Below the pieces are notes generated by a model. That model was not told the origin of the DNA and ran no database searches. It was given only the letters and a program-made list of their open reading frames with translations. A stretch of DNA of 41,544 bases from Candidatus Peribacter sp. (GTDB taxonomy: Bacteria; Patescibacteriota; Gracilibacteria; Peribacterales; Peribacteraceae). Location: contig JABIBA010000015.1 of the NCBI GenBank assembly GCA_018652955.1, positions 1 to 41,544 on the forward strand. The letters are read 5' to 3'. Of the stretch, positions 1-11,889 are shown in pieces. Position numbers and translations under genes: made by a program. Positions within the stretch are counted from its first letter, which is position 1, and the number at the start of each line of letters is the position of its first letter.

Positions 1-2847
<2,847 letters not shown>

Positions 2848-2849
<2 letters not shown>

Positions 2850-2865
2850 CCGCTATAAAGCGGGG
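2848..2865. repeat. hairpin at the 23S 5' boundary
   Basis: CCCCGCT-ATAA-AGCGGGG is a perfect 7-bp stem with a 4-nt loop that abuts the inferred mature 5' end of 23S. It is probably part of the precursor leader, as a processing or folding element. The exact mature end cannot be fixed from sequence alone. Confidence 0.5.
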
Positions 2866-2920
2866 GTACTGTTCACGTGCCACGAACGCAGGCAAGACAT
2901 GCCCACAATTGCGTGACACT

Positions 2921-2949
2921 CATAGTCCTACGCTTACGCGTAGTCTATG
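2921..2949. repeat. long inverted repeat in the 23S upstream region
   Basis: CATAG at 2921 pairs with CTATG at 2945, and CTACGC at 2928 pairs with GCGTAG at 2938 around a TTAC loop. Together they make an 11-bp interrupted stem. It lies between 23S and the candidate plus-strand RNA. It may belong to the 23S precursor leader (minus strand), but its role is unknown. Confidence 0.5.
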
Positions 2950-3014
2950 GGTTGGTTTAATTGGTTGATTGCAGTTCATATGACTTAATTATTCATCATC
3001 TTATATAAACTTTT

Positions 3015-3417
3015 CTATCGCCCGGTGATGCAAATGATCGTATAGAGCCGGCTCGCAGGAATTGCTGTACGGCTCCGGTGGCGCTCCATTCCGCTAGACC
3101 TCTTTATCAACATAATTGGCTGGACAAAAAGAAAGCGGGTGGCTTACGCACACCCGCAGATTTCGAGGTCTTAGAGACCTATCAGCCACTTATAGTAGTG
3201 GCTTACCCCGTCTCGGCCAGAGGCCTAGTACGGAGAGTCGATTCCTGCGGGTATGCATTAATGGCATAAAGCTAACGGAGTTTACGGATTGTAGCCCTTA
3301 GAGGCAAGTCTAGGGACAAGAAAAAGTCGAGAAAATCTAAGAAACTATTTCCGCATAATTTTTAGCAGTATCTCAAAACACAGAACTAGGAGATTTCCCT
3401 AGTTCTGTGCCTTTTTT
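3015..3417 (+). ncRNA. candidate structured non-coding RNA, family not recognised
   Basis: No credible protein is encoded between 23S and rpoB, yet the region is packed with perfect short hairpins: GAGCCG/CGGCTC (3045-3075), GCGGGTG/CACCCGC (3135-3157), AGGTCT/AGACCT (3166-3180), AGCCACT/AGTGGCT (3184-3203), GGCC/GGCC (3215-3225) and TATGC/GCATA (3252-3268). The series ends in a 12-bp perfect terminator hairpin followed on the plus strand by T6 (3379-3417). AT-rich DNA with TATATAA-like boxes near 3003 could supply a promoter. The size, about 400 nt, matches tmRNA or RNase P RNA, but I find no conserved tmRNA end (GATTCGACG) and no RNase P core (GAGGAAAGTCC) on either strand. The start is a guess. 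Alternatively the hairpins belong to the minus-strand 23S leader and the terminator serves rpoB. Confidence 0.4.
3379..3417 (+). terminator. strong intrinsic terminator, plus strand
   Basis: CACAGAACTAGG (3379-3390) pairs perfectly with CCTAGTTCTGTG (3398-3409) around a 7-nt loop and is followed by CC and T6. On the minus strand the stem is followed only by TTTTGAG, so it may also end rpoB transcripts, but less well. It implies a plus-strand transcript entering from the left. Confidence 0.75.
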
Positions 3418-3422
3418 CCTAC

Positions 3423-6400
3423 TTAAGCGGCTTCCATAGATTCCTCTGATACGGAGTCTTCCATTTCATCTTTTTGAGACTCACCAGAAGCGTCTACTTC
3501 TTTGCCTTCTTCTACTCCTTCTTTGATCTCCTTATCCGTCTCGCCTTCTTCGGCTGAGACATCTTCGAGCTCTGCAATCTTATCTTCGTCAGGAACTGTT
3601 GCACCATCTTCCTGCTCTTCTGCTTCGATGCGAGACTGCAATTCAACTTCTTCTACTTCACCATCCTCGATAGTGACGCGCTCTTCTGGTTCGACATCAT
3701 CTTTGAACTTGAGAAGATCAACTTTGAGTCCGAGTGCCTGCAATTCTTTAACAAGAACGTTGAAGGATTCAGGGATACTTGGACGACGGATTGGGTCTCC
3801 TTTAACGATAGATTCGTACGCTTTGCTACGACCGATAACATCATCGGACTTGATCGTAAGCATTTCCTGCAACGTGTGTGCAGCTCCGTACGCTTCGAGA
3901 GCCCAGACCTCCATTTCTCCGAATCGCTGTCCTCCGTGTTGCGCCTTACCACCCAGCGGTTGCTGCGTAACAAGTGAGTACGGTCCGACGCTTCGTGCGT
4001 GAATCTTATCTTCAACAAGGTGAAGGAGTTTAATCATGTATACGATTCCCACTGTTGTTTCGTGAGAGAACTTCTCACCAGTGAATCCATCAAAGAGTTG
4101 GACCTTTCCACTTTCTGGAAGTTTTGCTGCCTTGAGGTACTCTTCAATTTTGTCTGTACTAATACCATCGAGCGCAGGAGTTGCGATCTTGAATCCAAGC
4201 TTTTCACAAGCCCAACCAAGGTGCGTTTCGAGGATCTGTCCAATGTTCATACGAGATGTTACACCAAGTGGGTTTAAGATCACATCCACAGGAGTTCCAT
4301 CTGCGAGGTATGGCATATCTTCACTCGGAACAATACGAGAGATAACACCCTTGTTTCCGTGTCGTCCTGCAAACTTATCTCCAACCTGTACCTTACGCGT
4401 TTGCGCAACGAACACTTTAATCTGTTTGATAACACCTGTAGGAAGTTCATCACCTTCTGTACGGTCGAAGATGTGTACATCAACTACCTTTCCGCCTGCT
4501 CCACCTGGAAGACGCAAAGAGCTATCTTTAACATCTTTGGCTGTGTCTCCGAAGATCGCTTGTAGGAGACGCTCTTCTGGAGTGAGCTCTGTCTCTCCCT
4601 TTGGAGTAATTTTACCAACAAGGATATCTCCTTCGTGCACAGTAGCTCCAATGCTTACCACACCGTCGGTATCCAAATCTTTAAGCTTTGCTTCTCCGAC
4701 GTTTGGAATATCGCGTGTGATAGTTTCGGATCCAAGTTTTGTATCACGAACATCTGTTGTGTACGACTCGATGTGAATAGAGTCGAACAGTCCCTGACGT
4801 GCAACGCGATCAGAAATGATCACCGCATCCTCGTAGTTAAATCCTTGCCATGACATGTATGCCACCAGCAAGTTTTGTCCGAGAGCGAGCTCTCCATCTT
4901 CAATGGAAGCACCGTCTGCAAGAGGGTCTCCCTTTCGTACTTTTTCAGCACGGCGTACCGTAGGACGCATGTGGAAACATGTTCCTTGGTTACCACGTAC
5001 AAATGAGTTGAGTGTATATGTTGCCTTGCGTCCACTCTTGTAGACAACAGAGACTTCATTTCCATCTGCATACGTTATTTCTCCATCTTCTTCTGCAAGA
5101 AGAGCGTGTCCAGAAGCTCGCGCTGCAAGACCCTCCATACCTGTACCCACGAGTGGAGCAGATGGTGAAACAATAGGCACTGCCTGCCTCTGCATATTCG
5201 TTCCCATCGAAGCACGAGTGTTATCGTCGTGTTCCAAGAATGGAATCAACGCAGTTGAAACAGAGATAATCTGCTTCGGCGATACATCCACGTGTGTGAT
5301 ATCACGTACGTGTGCAAACGTTGGCTCAGAACTCTTACGAGCTGAGACACGTGTTCCAAGGAACTCTCCATTTTCTGAATACTTGCGTTGTGCTTGAGCA
5401 ATAGTGAGGTGGCGCTCTTGTTCTGCGTCGACATACTCAACTTTTCCAGATACGAACGCTCGTACAGGCACTGCAGTACGCTTATCTTTTTTGAGTTGTG
5501 AAATGACTTTTGTTGCCAAGCCCTTGGTATCTACTACCTCTCCTTCTTTGGCAATAATCTTGCGACCATCTTTGATGTTTTCATCAAGGATACGACCGAC
5601 AAGCTTGTCGGCGTCTAGACTTACGGTGTTCTTTACTTCTCTGTATGGAGTCATAAGGAAACCGTATTGGTTTACTTTTCCAAATCCTGCCAAGTGCATC
5701 ACCAAACCAATGTTCGGTCCTTCCGGAGTCGCTACTGGACAGATACGTCCATAGTGAGAAGGGTGCACATCACGTACATCGAAGCTCGCACGCTCACGGG
5801 ATAGTCCTCCAGGACCCATCGCAGAAAGACGACGCTTGTGCGCTAGCTCTGCAATCGGGTTTGTCTGGTCCATAAACTGAGAAAGTTGTGAACTCGCGAA
5901 GAACTCACGCATCGCAGCAGTGATAGGACGGCAGTTAATAAGTTGCATTGGGGTTACTGTTTCTAAGTCCATTACAGTCATACGATCTTTAACAATACGC
6001 TCTGTACGGACAAGTCCTACACGGTACTTGTTTTGTACAAGCTCTCCAACAGATCGAATACGACGGTTAGAAAGGTGATCGATATCATCTGGTGTTCCTT
6101 CTCCGTTATTCAAACGAATAAGTTCTTTGATAATGTTTACAAAGTCATCCACGCGGAACACTCGGTGCTCCTCGTCATCTGGAGTTTTCACATTAAACCT
6201 TCGGTTCATTTTGTAACGAGCGATAGCTCCTGAGTCGTAACGCTTGAAGTCGAAGAACAAACTGTCTACAAGTTGCTTAGCGTTTTCTGGCGTAGCCAAA
6301 TCACCTGGGCGAATCTTGCGGTAGATGCTCTGGTAGGAGTCTTCTACTGTGCGCTCTGTGTCTTTTTCTAGTGTTGTTAAAATAAAGTCCTTCTCCCCTG

Positions 6401-7361
6401 TTACGTCAGAGAACAAATCAAGAATCTTGCTGTCAGTATCGTATCCGAACACACGCAAAAGCTGTGTTACAGGGATCTTTCTTTTACGGTCGATCTTACA
6501 GCTAATGATTCCACGACGATCTGTTTCTACCTCGAGCCACACACCACGTTTTGGAATGATTTTTGCTGCGTGATTTTTAGGGTAGTACGGCATTTTTGCG
6601 AAGAACACTCCTGGGCTACGCACCAATTGGTGAACAACCACACGCTCGATTCCTCCAACAATAAATGTTCCGATATCCGTCATAAGAGGAATGCTTCCGA
6701 GGAACACATCCTGCTCTTTAATTTCTCCAGTCTCCTTGTTAATAAGTTGAACGTTTCCTTTCATTACCGCTTCGTAACTTAGGTTTCTTCGGCGGCAAAT
6801 ATCTGGCTGATATTTTGGTGGATCAAATGAATGTCCAAGGATTCGAAGCTCCATTTTCTTTCCAGAGAAGTCTCCAATTGGGCTGATCTCTGAAAGAAGT
6901 TCTTTCAGTCCTTCTGTAAGGAACCACTTGTAACTATCAATCTGCATTTCGATGAGTGAGTCTATCTGGCTCAGCTGCTCGTCTTCTACCAAGTATGCAC
7001 GTCCTGCACTTACCTTTTTTGGCTGCAAGTGCGTTGGCAAGTCTTTGAATGCTGCAGAAATCTTTCCAGCAGAAGGAATAACGTGAGGAATAAGGCTTGG
7101 CAATACATCGTCGTTCACTTGCATTTTATACTGCTTAGCAGCAGGCTTTTTTACAGCCTTCTTCACAGAATCAGCCGTCTTTTTAGCGACGGTCTTCTTT
7201 GCAGCTTCTGGTGCTTTTTTAGGAGCCACCTTCGGTGCTGGTTTCTTAGCAGCTACGGTCTTCGCAGCTGGCTTTTTTGGTGCTACTTTCTTTGCAGCAG
7301 GCTTCTTTGCAGCAGGCTTCTTTGCTGCTGGCTTCTTGGTTGAGGCTTTTTTCGTAGCCAT
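3423..7361 (-). CDS. rpoB: DNA-directed RNA polymerase subunit beta
   Basis: The 1312-residue product is RNA polymerase beta. The rifampicin pocket is clear near residues 487-515 (SSQLSQFMDQTNP, then HKRRLSAMGPGGL) with the drug-sensitive Asp, His and Ser residues. The C-terminal GGKAQHGGQRFGEMEVWAL block near residue 1134 is also intact. I place the start at 7361 because a MATKKASTKK terminus follows; an upstream in-frame ATG at 7448 would add 29 residues of unlike composition. Two oddities stand out. Residues 1-77 are a Lys/Ala/Pro-rich tail with repeated KKPAA units resembling histone H1 tails, and about 85 residues after position 1225 are strongly acidic. Neither belongs to the core beta fold. 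rpoC normally follows directly; here the next gene on the strand is 23S rRNA. No Shine-Dalgarno is visible. Confidence 0.97.
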   Translation of the reverse strand: MATKKASTKKPAAKKPAAKKPAAKKVAPKKPAAKTVAAKKPAPKVAPKKAPEAAKKTVAKKTADSVKKAVKKPAAKQYKMQVNDDVLPSLIPHVIPSAGKISAAFKDLPTHLQPKKVSAGRAYLVEDEQLSQIDSLIEMQIDSYKWFLTEGLKELLSEISPIGDFSGKKMELRILGHSFDPPKYQPDICRRRNLSYEAVMKGNVQLINKETGEIKEQDVFLGSIPLMTDIGTFIVGGIERVVVHQLVRSPGVFFAKMPYYPKNHAAKIIPKRGVWLEVETDRRGIISCKIDRKRKIPVTQLLRVFGYDTDSKILDLFSDVTGEKDFILTTLEKDTERTVEDSYQSIYRKIRPGDLATPENAKQLVDSLFFDFKRYDSGAIARYKMNRRFNVKTPDDEEHRVFRVDDFVNIIKELIRLNNGEGTPDDIDHLSNRRIRSVGELVQNKYRVGLVRTERIVKDRMTVMDLETVTPMQLINCRPITAAMREFFASSQLSQFMDQTNPIAELAHKRRLSAMGPGGLSRERASFDVRDVHPSHYGRICPVATPEGPNIGLVMHLAGFGKVNQYGFLMTPYREVKNTVSLDADKLVGRILDENIKDGRKIIAKEGEVVDTKGLATKVISQLKKDKRTAVPVRAFVSGKVEYVDAEQERHLTIAQAQRKYSENGEFLGTRVSARKSSEPTFAHVRDITHVDVSPKQIISVSTALIPFLEHDDNTRASMGTNMQRQAVPIVSPSAPLVGTGMEGLAARASGHALLAEEDGEITYADGNEVSVVYKSGRKATYTLNSFVRGNQGTCFHMRPTVRRAEKVRKGDPLADGASIEDGELALGQNLLVAYMSWQGFNYEDAVIISDRVARQGLFDSIHIESYTTDVRDTKLGSETITRDIPNVGEAKLKDLDTDGVVSIGATVHEGDILVGKITPKGETELTPEERLLQAIFGDTAKDVKDSSLRLPGGAGGKVVDVHIFDRTEGDELPTGVIKQIKVFVAQTRKVQVGDKFAGRHGNKGVISRIVPSEDMPYLADGTPVDVILNPLGVTSRMNIGQILETHLGWACEKLGFKIATPALDGISTDKIEEYLKAAKLPESGKVQLFDGFTGEKFSHETTVGIVYMIKLLHLVEDKIHARSVGPYSLVTQQPLGGKAQHGGQRFGEMEVWALEAYGAAHTLQEMLTIKSDDVIGRSKAYESIVKGDPIRRPSIPESFNVLVKELQALGLKVDLLKFKDDVEPEERVTIEDGEVEEVELQSRIEAEEQEDGATVPDEDKIAELEDVSAEEGETDKEIKEGVEEGKEVDASGESQKDEMEDSVSEESMEAA

Positions 7362-7474
7362 AGTGAGCAGGGGGAGAAATGCAGGAGATACAATATTTAG
7401 CTCTCTTAGCCAAATAACAGTAGTTTTACGGCAGCGCTCAAAACTCAATCAAAAATCCGCTGCAATTCCGGTAC

Positions 7475-7502
7475 ATTCTAAGCAATCTAAGCATGAAGTC
7501 AA
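7475..7502 (-). promoter_or_regulatory. promoter of rpoB
   Basis: Read on the minus strand, TTGACT (7502-7497) and TAGAAT (7480-7475) are separated by 16 bp, close to the sigma-70 consensus. Transcription would begin near 7468 and give a leader of about 105 nt before the ATG at 7361. This is a prediction from sequence only. Confidence 0.55.
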
Positions 7503-7647
7503 CTAAAACAGCGATTTTGACCAATATTCTTTGCACCCTCGTAAGTCAGGTATACACTCCGCGGCCAGGTTTATTACTGCTTCTCATGCGAGAAGTAGGG
7601 CTTGGAGCGCTCCTTCCCAACAACGGGAACCAACAGAAAGCAGTATT

Positions 7648-8469
7648 ATGTCTGAAGCCAGCACTCAGTCCTTCACATCCTCAGAGCCAACGGGCCAGAT
7701 GACCTCCGCAGACTATTTGATGAAGATGTTTGGGCTCAAGGGAGAGAAGGCGGTCGTCATCGGTGGAACCGGAACACTAGGCGGCGCAATGTGCGACACC
7801 CTCGCGTACGCAGGTGCTAGTGTCATCGTTTCCGGTCGAAAAGAAAAACCCGGAACAGCACGAGCACATACTATTCGGCAGAACGGTGGAATCGCAGCGT
7901 TTCACATGTGCGACTGTACTGACGAAGCAAGTCTACAGGCACTCGTGGAAGCACACGGCGACGCCACCATTGTCATTAACGCACAAGGAGACAATTCGGC
8001 AACGCCATTCCTCGAGATCGAAGAAGAAGAAGCCTTAAGGCTGATGGGATTGAACTACCACAGCGTCATGCGTTCGTGCCAACTCTTCGGTGGAAAGATG
8101 ATCGCCAGCAACGGCGGATCGATCATCAACATCGCGTCGGCATCTTCTGAAATTCCACTCTCGCGCGTGTTCACGTACTCAGCAACAAAAGCTGCGGTAC
8201 TCAACCTCACCAAAAACCTCGCCCGAGAATGGGCGACACAAGACGTTCGCGTAAACGCTTTGACTCCGGGGTTCATCCCCGCCGAACAAAGCAGAAAGGT
8301 GCTGACCCCCGACCGCATCGAGCAAATCATGAACCATACTCCAGCGAATCGCTTCGGCGAACCGTACGAGTTGGCGACTGCGCTGCTCTATCTGGTCGGC
8401 CCAGGAAGTTCGTTTACGACCGGAACATCCACTGTCGTTGACGGCGGATACCTATGCAAAACGATCTGA
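7648..8469 (+). CDS. SDR-family NAD(P)-dependent oxidoreductase
   Basis: This is a 273-residue classical short-chain dehydrogenase. The nucleotide-binding loop is VVIGGTGTLGGAM (residues 36-48). An INAQG segment matches the NNAG motif. The catalytic pair is Y177 and K181 in YSATK, with serines upstream in IASASSE. The C-terminal NALTPGFIPAEQ and DGGY segments are typical of the gluconate/mannonate 3- or 5-dehydrogenase branch, so a sugar-acid substrate is plausible but unproven. I start at 7648; an ATG at 7531 would add a tail with no similarity to the fold, and the SDR fold itself begins near residue 27 (MFGLKGEKAVV). The gene stands alone, divergent from rpoB. It seems to use more G- or C-ending codons than its neighbours, a weak hint of a different origin. 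Confidence 0.9.
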   Translation: MSEASTQSFTSSEPTGQMTSADYLMKMFGLKGEKAVVIGGTGTLGGAMCDTLAYAGASVIVSGRKEKPGTARAHTIRQNGGIAAFHMCDCTDEASLQALVEAHGDATIVINAQGDNSATPFLEIEEEEALRLMGLNYHSVMRSCQLFGGKMIASNGGSIINIASASSEIPLSRVFTYSATKAAVLNLTKNLAREWATQDVRVNALTPGFIPAEQSRKVLTPDRIEQIMNHTPANRFGEPYELATALLYLVGPGSSFTTGTSTVVDGGYLCKTI

Positions 8470-8490
8470 AGGTTCCCCTCAAGAAGGAAT

Positions 8491-8519
8491 AAAACCTCGT
8501 GCACAGTGTGCGGGGTTTT
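8491..8519. terminator. bidirectional terminator between convergent genes
   Basis: AAAACCTCG and CGGGGTTTT form a 9-bp stem with one G-U pair, closed by an inner GCAC/GTG pairing. The A-run and T-run flanks let it work for the SDR gene (+) and for the GT-C/TPR gene ending at 8523 (-). Confidence 0.8.
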
Positions 8520-8522
8520 AAT

Positions 8523-10187
8523 TTACCGCTGTACTCCTAGTTTCTTAAGCAGTGGCCCTACCCTCTCATTGTTCGGCTCCAAAAGAAGAATTGCATCGAT
8601 AATCTCTAGTGCTTTTTCTTTTTGACCTGTGAGAGTATACATCGAAGCAAGATTGCCGAGCGCCATCATGTTCCATGGATGGTTTTCGACTGCTCTCTCC
8701 ATATGGTCTATAGCAAGAGTTCGATTACTTTCATCCCAATAGATACGTCCAAGATTGGTGTGTGCTTGTGCATGTTCTGGGCTTGATTCCAATGCTTTCA
8801 GATAAAAGAGTTTTGCATCAGTCCAGTTTTTGGTTTCCTCTGCTGCAATTCCTAGCCGCACAAATGCTGCAGAACTAGGGGCTAAGTCTATAGACTTCTT
8901 TAGTGCTTCGATGGCTTCAGCTCTCTTCCCAAGTACCAAAAGTTCGGAACCAACTTTCTCGTATGCCAAGAATGACTCTTCGTACTGCAAGACATCTGTA
9001 AAGAGTGTGAGTGTATCCTTCCACACTAGTGATCTTTTTACCGTAAGAATGCTAAAACTGATAATGACAATACCCAGCACACCGTACGTTATTTTTAGTT
9101 TGTATAAGGATATAATCTTTGCGATCTCCGATGCAATAATAATGATAAGACCTAAGAACGCTAAATACATATACCTGTCCGATGCGAGGTACAAATCATT
9201 ACCGCGATAGTACTGCAGAAAACTTGGAATAAAGAGAAGCATCATAATAATCGCTCCTACACTCCATGTGTGTCGCTTCGTTCTAAAATACCACAGTGCA
9301 CCTACTACTGCTGCAAGTAATAACATCGGCACAAGTACTGCTGCGTGCGCCAAGGTAATTGTGGATGTATCGATGGGATAGAACACCGAAAGACGCAACG
9401 GCAGCACAGCTTTTTCGAGATAAAACAAAATGCTTTTTGGAATAAGTAATCCAATAAATACGGGTGAAGACCGTTCAAGTACGACATCTTTACCAAGAAG
9501 AGCGAGTAATCCAAAAGGAATTGCTGCTGCAATGTATCCTTTCTTCTGCCAAAGATCTGCGATGCGCAATGTCCCAGACTTGTACCAATCGATACATACC
9601 AACACTAGTGGCAAAGGGATAATGGATACCTTTGCAAGTAACCCCAAAATAAAGAGTCCAATACTTACAAAGTGTAACTTGACACTTTGTGTTTCAAGAA
9701 AATGAAGATAACCGACAATAGCTGCAAAGAAAAAGAACGATGATAAAACATCTTTTCTACTAGCAGCCCATGACACTGCCTCTACATTGAGTGGATGAAC
9801 AAGAAACAGTAATCCTAACAAAACCGCTATATCTAAACGTTTAAACAGCAGACGAATAATCCATGTAATCAGTAAGGCATTTGCGATATGCAATAGGAGA
9901 TTTGTGAAGTGAAAGATGAACGGATTCATTCCTCCGATGATTGCATCAAGCTGTAATGATAAAAATGTGAGCGGTATATACAGCTCTGGATCGTAATTTG
10001 CGAATGCCCATTGAACAGACCACAGTGAACCTGCACGAATAACAGAAATATTATCGTATATCAGCAATCCGTCATCAAACGATACAAAATCATTCGTAAA
10101 TACACCGTAACCGTAGACAAGAAACCCAACGGCAACGAACAGTCCGATAATAAATCCGACGAGTTCTTTGGAAGAAAAATTACGCAT
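8523..10187 (-). CDS. GT-C-like polytopic membrane protein with C-terminal TPRs (TMTC-like)
   Basis: This 554-residue protein has about ten hydrophobic segments over residues 1-390, then TPR helices to the end (for example the blocks with [21 protein letters not shown] and [20 protein letters not shown]). An acidic pair after the first membrane segment ([11 protein letters not shown]) and the [20 protein letters not shown] loop resemble the TMTC/O-mannosyltransferase-like GT-C family. By family knowledge it would transfer a sugar from a lipid-linked donor to proteins outside the membrane; donor and acceptor are unknown. Its ATG overlaps the last 8 bp of the superoxide dismutase gene, so the two are probably co-transcribed. 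A clear paralogue lies at 27623-29332, sharing the [10 protein letters not shown] and HFTNLLLH-type stretches. Confidence 0.85.
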   Translation of the reverse strand: MRNFSSKELVGFIIGLFVAVGFLVYGYGVFTNDFVSFDDGLLIYDNISVIRAGSLWSVQWAFANYDPELYIPLTFLSLQLDAIIGGMNPFIFHFTNLLLHIANALLITWIIRLLFKRLDIAVLLGLLFLVHPLNVEAVSWAASRKDVLSSFFFFAAIVGYLHFLETQSVKLHFVSIGLFILGLLAKVSIIPLPLVLVCIDWYKSGTLRIADLWQKKGYIAAAIPFGLLALLGKDVVLERSSPVFIGLLIPKSILFYLEKAVLPLRLSVFYPIDTSTITLAHAAVLVPMLLLAAVVGALWYFRTKRHTWSVGAIIMMLLFIPSFLQYYRGNDLYLASDRYMYLAFLGLIIIIASEIAKIISLYKLKITYGVLGIVIISFSILTVKRSLVWKDTLTLFTDVLQYEESFLAYEKVGSELLVLGKRAEAIEALKKSIDLAPSSAAFVRLGIAAEETKNWTDAKLFYLKALESSPEHAQAHTNLGRIYWDESNRTLAIDHMERAVENHPWNMMALGNLASMYTLTGQKEKALEIIDAILLLEPNNERVGPLLKKLGVQR

Positions 10188-10788
10188 TGGACTCGGTAAA
10201 TCTCTTACTGACCTCCTCCCAATTCACGACGTTCCAGAATGCGCTAATGTAATCTGGTCGCTTGTTTTGGTAGTTGAGGTAATACGCATGCTCCCAAACA
10301 TCGAGTCCGAGAATAGGAGTACGTCCTTCCATAAGTGGACTGTCTTGATTCGCTGTGCTTTCAACTTTGAGTGCACCTCCATCAACTGAAAGCCACGCCC
10401 AACCAGACCCAAATCTGGTAGCTGCTGCAGCTGCGAACTGCTCTTTGAATGCATCAAGTGAGCCAAAGGACTCAGTGATTGCATCTGACAATTCTCCTGT
10501 CGGTTCTCCTCCTCCATTTGGACTTACTACTGTCCAAAACAGTGAGTGGTTTGCATGTCCTCCTCCGTTATTTCGCACTGCTGTGCGCTTGTCTTCTGGC
10601 ACTGAACCAAGGTCTGCAATCACCTCCTCTACAGATTTTTCTGCAAGTGCTGTTCCTTCGAGTGCAGCGCTTAACTTTGCAACGTACCCTGCGTGGTGTT
10701 TATCGTGATGGATCTCCATTGTACGAGCATCAATATGAGGCTCTAGGGCGTTAAATGCGTATGGAAGATCGGGGAGAGTGTAGGCCAT
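10180..10788 (-). CDS. sodA: superoxide dismutase, Mn/Fe family
   Basis: A 202-residue Fe/Mn superoxide dismutase, which converts superoxide to hydrogen peroxide and oxygen. The metal ligands are visible: H27 in MEIHHDKHH, the His of NHSLFW, and Asp and His in LDVWEHAYY. The second-sphere pattern favours manganese: [11 protein letters not shown] has Gly before the His ligand, and the active-site Gln sits in TANQDSPL rather than in the N-terminal half. The length is normal and there is no signal peptide, so it is cytoplasmic. It is the first gene of a minus-strand pair with the GT-C/TPR protein (8-bp overlap). It is divergent from the FemAB-like gene across only 55 bp, so their promoters must be close together or overlapping. 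Confidence 0.95.
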   Translation of the reverse strand: MAYTLPDLPYAFNALEPHIDARTMEIHHDKHHAGYVAKLSAALEGTALAEKSVEEVIADLGSVPEDKRTAVRNNGGGHANHSLFWTVVSPNGGGEPTGELSDAITESFGSLDAFKEQFAAAAATRFGSGWAWLSVDGGALKVESTANQDSPLMEGRTPILGLDVWEHAYYLNYQNKRPDYISAFWNVVNWEEVSKRFTESNA

Positions 10789-10843
10789 GATTCATGTGGG
10801 AAACTAAGGTTTATAGTGTAGCATCTTCATACTAGAAAATTAT

Positions 10844-11809
10844 ATGAATACTCGTATTCTTACTTCACCGGAAGATCTTGATCGATACGATCGCTGGCTG
10901 AAAAGCTCGGGTCTTGGCAATCTCTGGCAATCTCTGGAACGCAAAGCCTATCTTGAAGCCCTTGGTAAAGAAGTACGAATCTATGTATCGGAAGATGATA
11001 CACACATTCATACCTCTGCACTGGTCGTGACTGATCGAACAACTGGTGGGTACTGCACTTGGGAAATACCTCGCGGTCCTATTGGTGATGGTGCAAAGCT
11101 TCTGGAAAAGATTATCGATGATGCTAAGGCTGACAAATGCCTCGCCCTATATCTTTCGCCATCTGCGCCTCTGATTACAGATTGGAAATCCTTAACTCTG
11201 TCCCCTCGTCATATCCACTGCGAAGCGACACGGATTATTGATCTTACTCAGTCCGAAGAAGACATACTTTCTCAGATGAAACAAAAGGGTAGGTATAATA
11301 TTAAGGTTGCAAAGAAAAATAACATCACCATAAAAGAGAGTTCTGATATTGATGCATTTTATAACCTTGTAACAAAGACTGGAAAACGTGATGGCTTTGT
11401 TCACCTTTCGAAGAATAAGTATGAAGCATTTTTACAATGTAATCCTGGATCATTCCTTCTCCTGGCCTATGACAAGCAAACCGAACCAATTGCTGGCGTT
11501 CTAAGCGTCGTTTGGGGAGAAAGACTAATCTATTACTACGGAGCGAGTAACCACGCTGAGAGGGCGAAGATGGCCCCATATTTGCTTCAATGGGAATCAA
11601 TGCGTATTGGAAAGGCAAAAGGCTGTACTGAGTATGATCTTTTGGGCGTTGCTCCACCCGAATCTTCTAAGACTCACCCATGGGCAGGAATTTCTAGCTT
11701 CAAAGAAAAGTTTGGCGGAGAGGTAGTGATGTATCCAAAAGAGCAGATGATTATTCTCAAGCCGATTGCTTATCACCTACTACGAATAAAAAGATCTCTC
11801 CTAGGATAA
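10844..11809 (+). CDS. FemAB/FemX-like peptidoglycan bridge aminoacyltransferase
   Basis: The 321-residue product has the double-GNAT layout of FemAB proteins, which use aminoacyl-tRNA to add amino acids to the lipid II stem peptide. Recognisable segments are EDILSQMKQKGRYNIKVAKK (middle), GVLSVVWGERLIYYYGAS, and the C-terminal block YDLLGVAPPESSKTHPWAGISSFKEKFGG. There is no signal peptide or membrane helix, as expected for this cytoplasmic family. The coiled-coil arm of S. aureus FemA is absent, as in FemX and many single-residue transferases. The amino acid added cannot be told from sequence. Three hairpins, one a terminator, follow the gene. Confidence 0.85.
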   Translation: MNTRILTSPEDLDRYDRWLKSSGLGNLWQSLERKAYLEALGKEVRIYVSEDDTHIHTSALVVTDRTTGGYCTWEIPRGPIGDGAKLLEKIIDDAKADKCLALYLSPSAPLITDWKSLTLSPRHIHCEATRIIDLTQSEEDILSQMKQKGRYNIKVAKKNNITIKESSDIDAFYNLVTKTGKRDGFVHLSKNKYEAFLQCNPGSFLLLAYDKQTEPIAGVLSVVWGERLIYYYGASNHAERAKMAPYLLQWESMRIGKAKGCTEYDLLGVAPPESSKTHPWAGISSFKEKFGGEVVMYPKEQMIILKPIAYHLLRIKRSLLG

Positions 11810-11831
11810 ATACAAACAATATAACTAACCC

Positions 11832-11865
11832 ATCGCGAAGACTGGCTTTGCTAGTCTGGAGCGAT
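11832..11865. repeat. stem-loop downstream of the femAB-like gene
   Basis: ATCGC (11832-11836) pairs with GCGAT (11861-11865) and AGACT (11839-11843) with AGTCT (11853-11857). The result is an interrupted 10-bp stem. No T-run follows, so it is more likely an mRNA 3' stabiliser than a terminator. Confidence 0.45.
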
Positions 11866-11889
11866 TCCTATTAAAGGGAAAAGGGAGCT

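Noticed and set aside
3045-3075. GAGCCG...GTACGGCTC resembling group II intron domain V
   Set aside because: The stem lacks the 2-nt bulge and GAAA-capped upper helix in the right register. It is 31 nt rather than 34, and no intron-encoded protein or boundary motifs are present.
3015-3417. tmRNA or RNase P RNA
   Set aside because: The near-invariant GATTCGACG (tmRNA) and GAGGAAAGTCC (RNase P) cores are absent on both strands. I left it as an unassigned RNA.
3502-4002. Ser/Pro-rich plus-strand ORF of 166 codons
   Set aside because: It is the complement of the acidic C-terminus and end of rpoB, with no start signal.
7131-7361. Frameshift artefact creating the Lys-rich RpoB N-terminus
   Set aside because: The tail is in frame with RpoB and keeps a regular KKPAA pattern. 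An error would not produce an ordered repeat.
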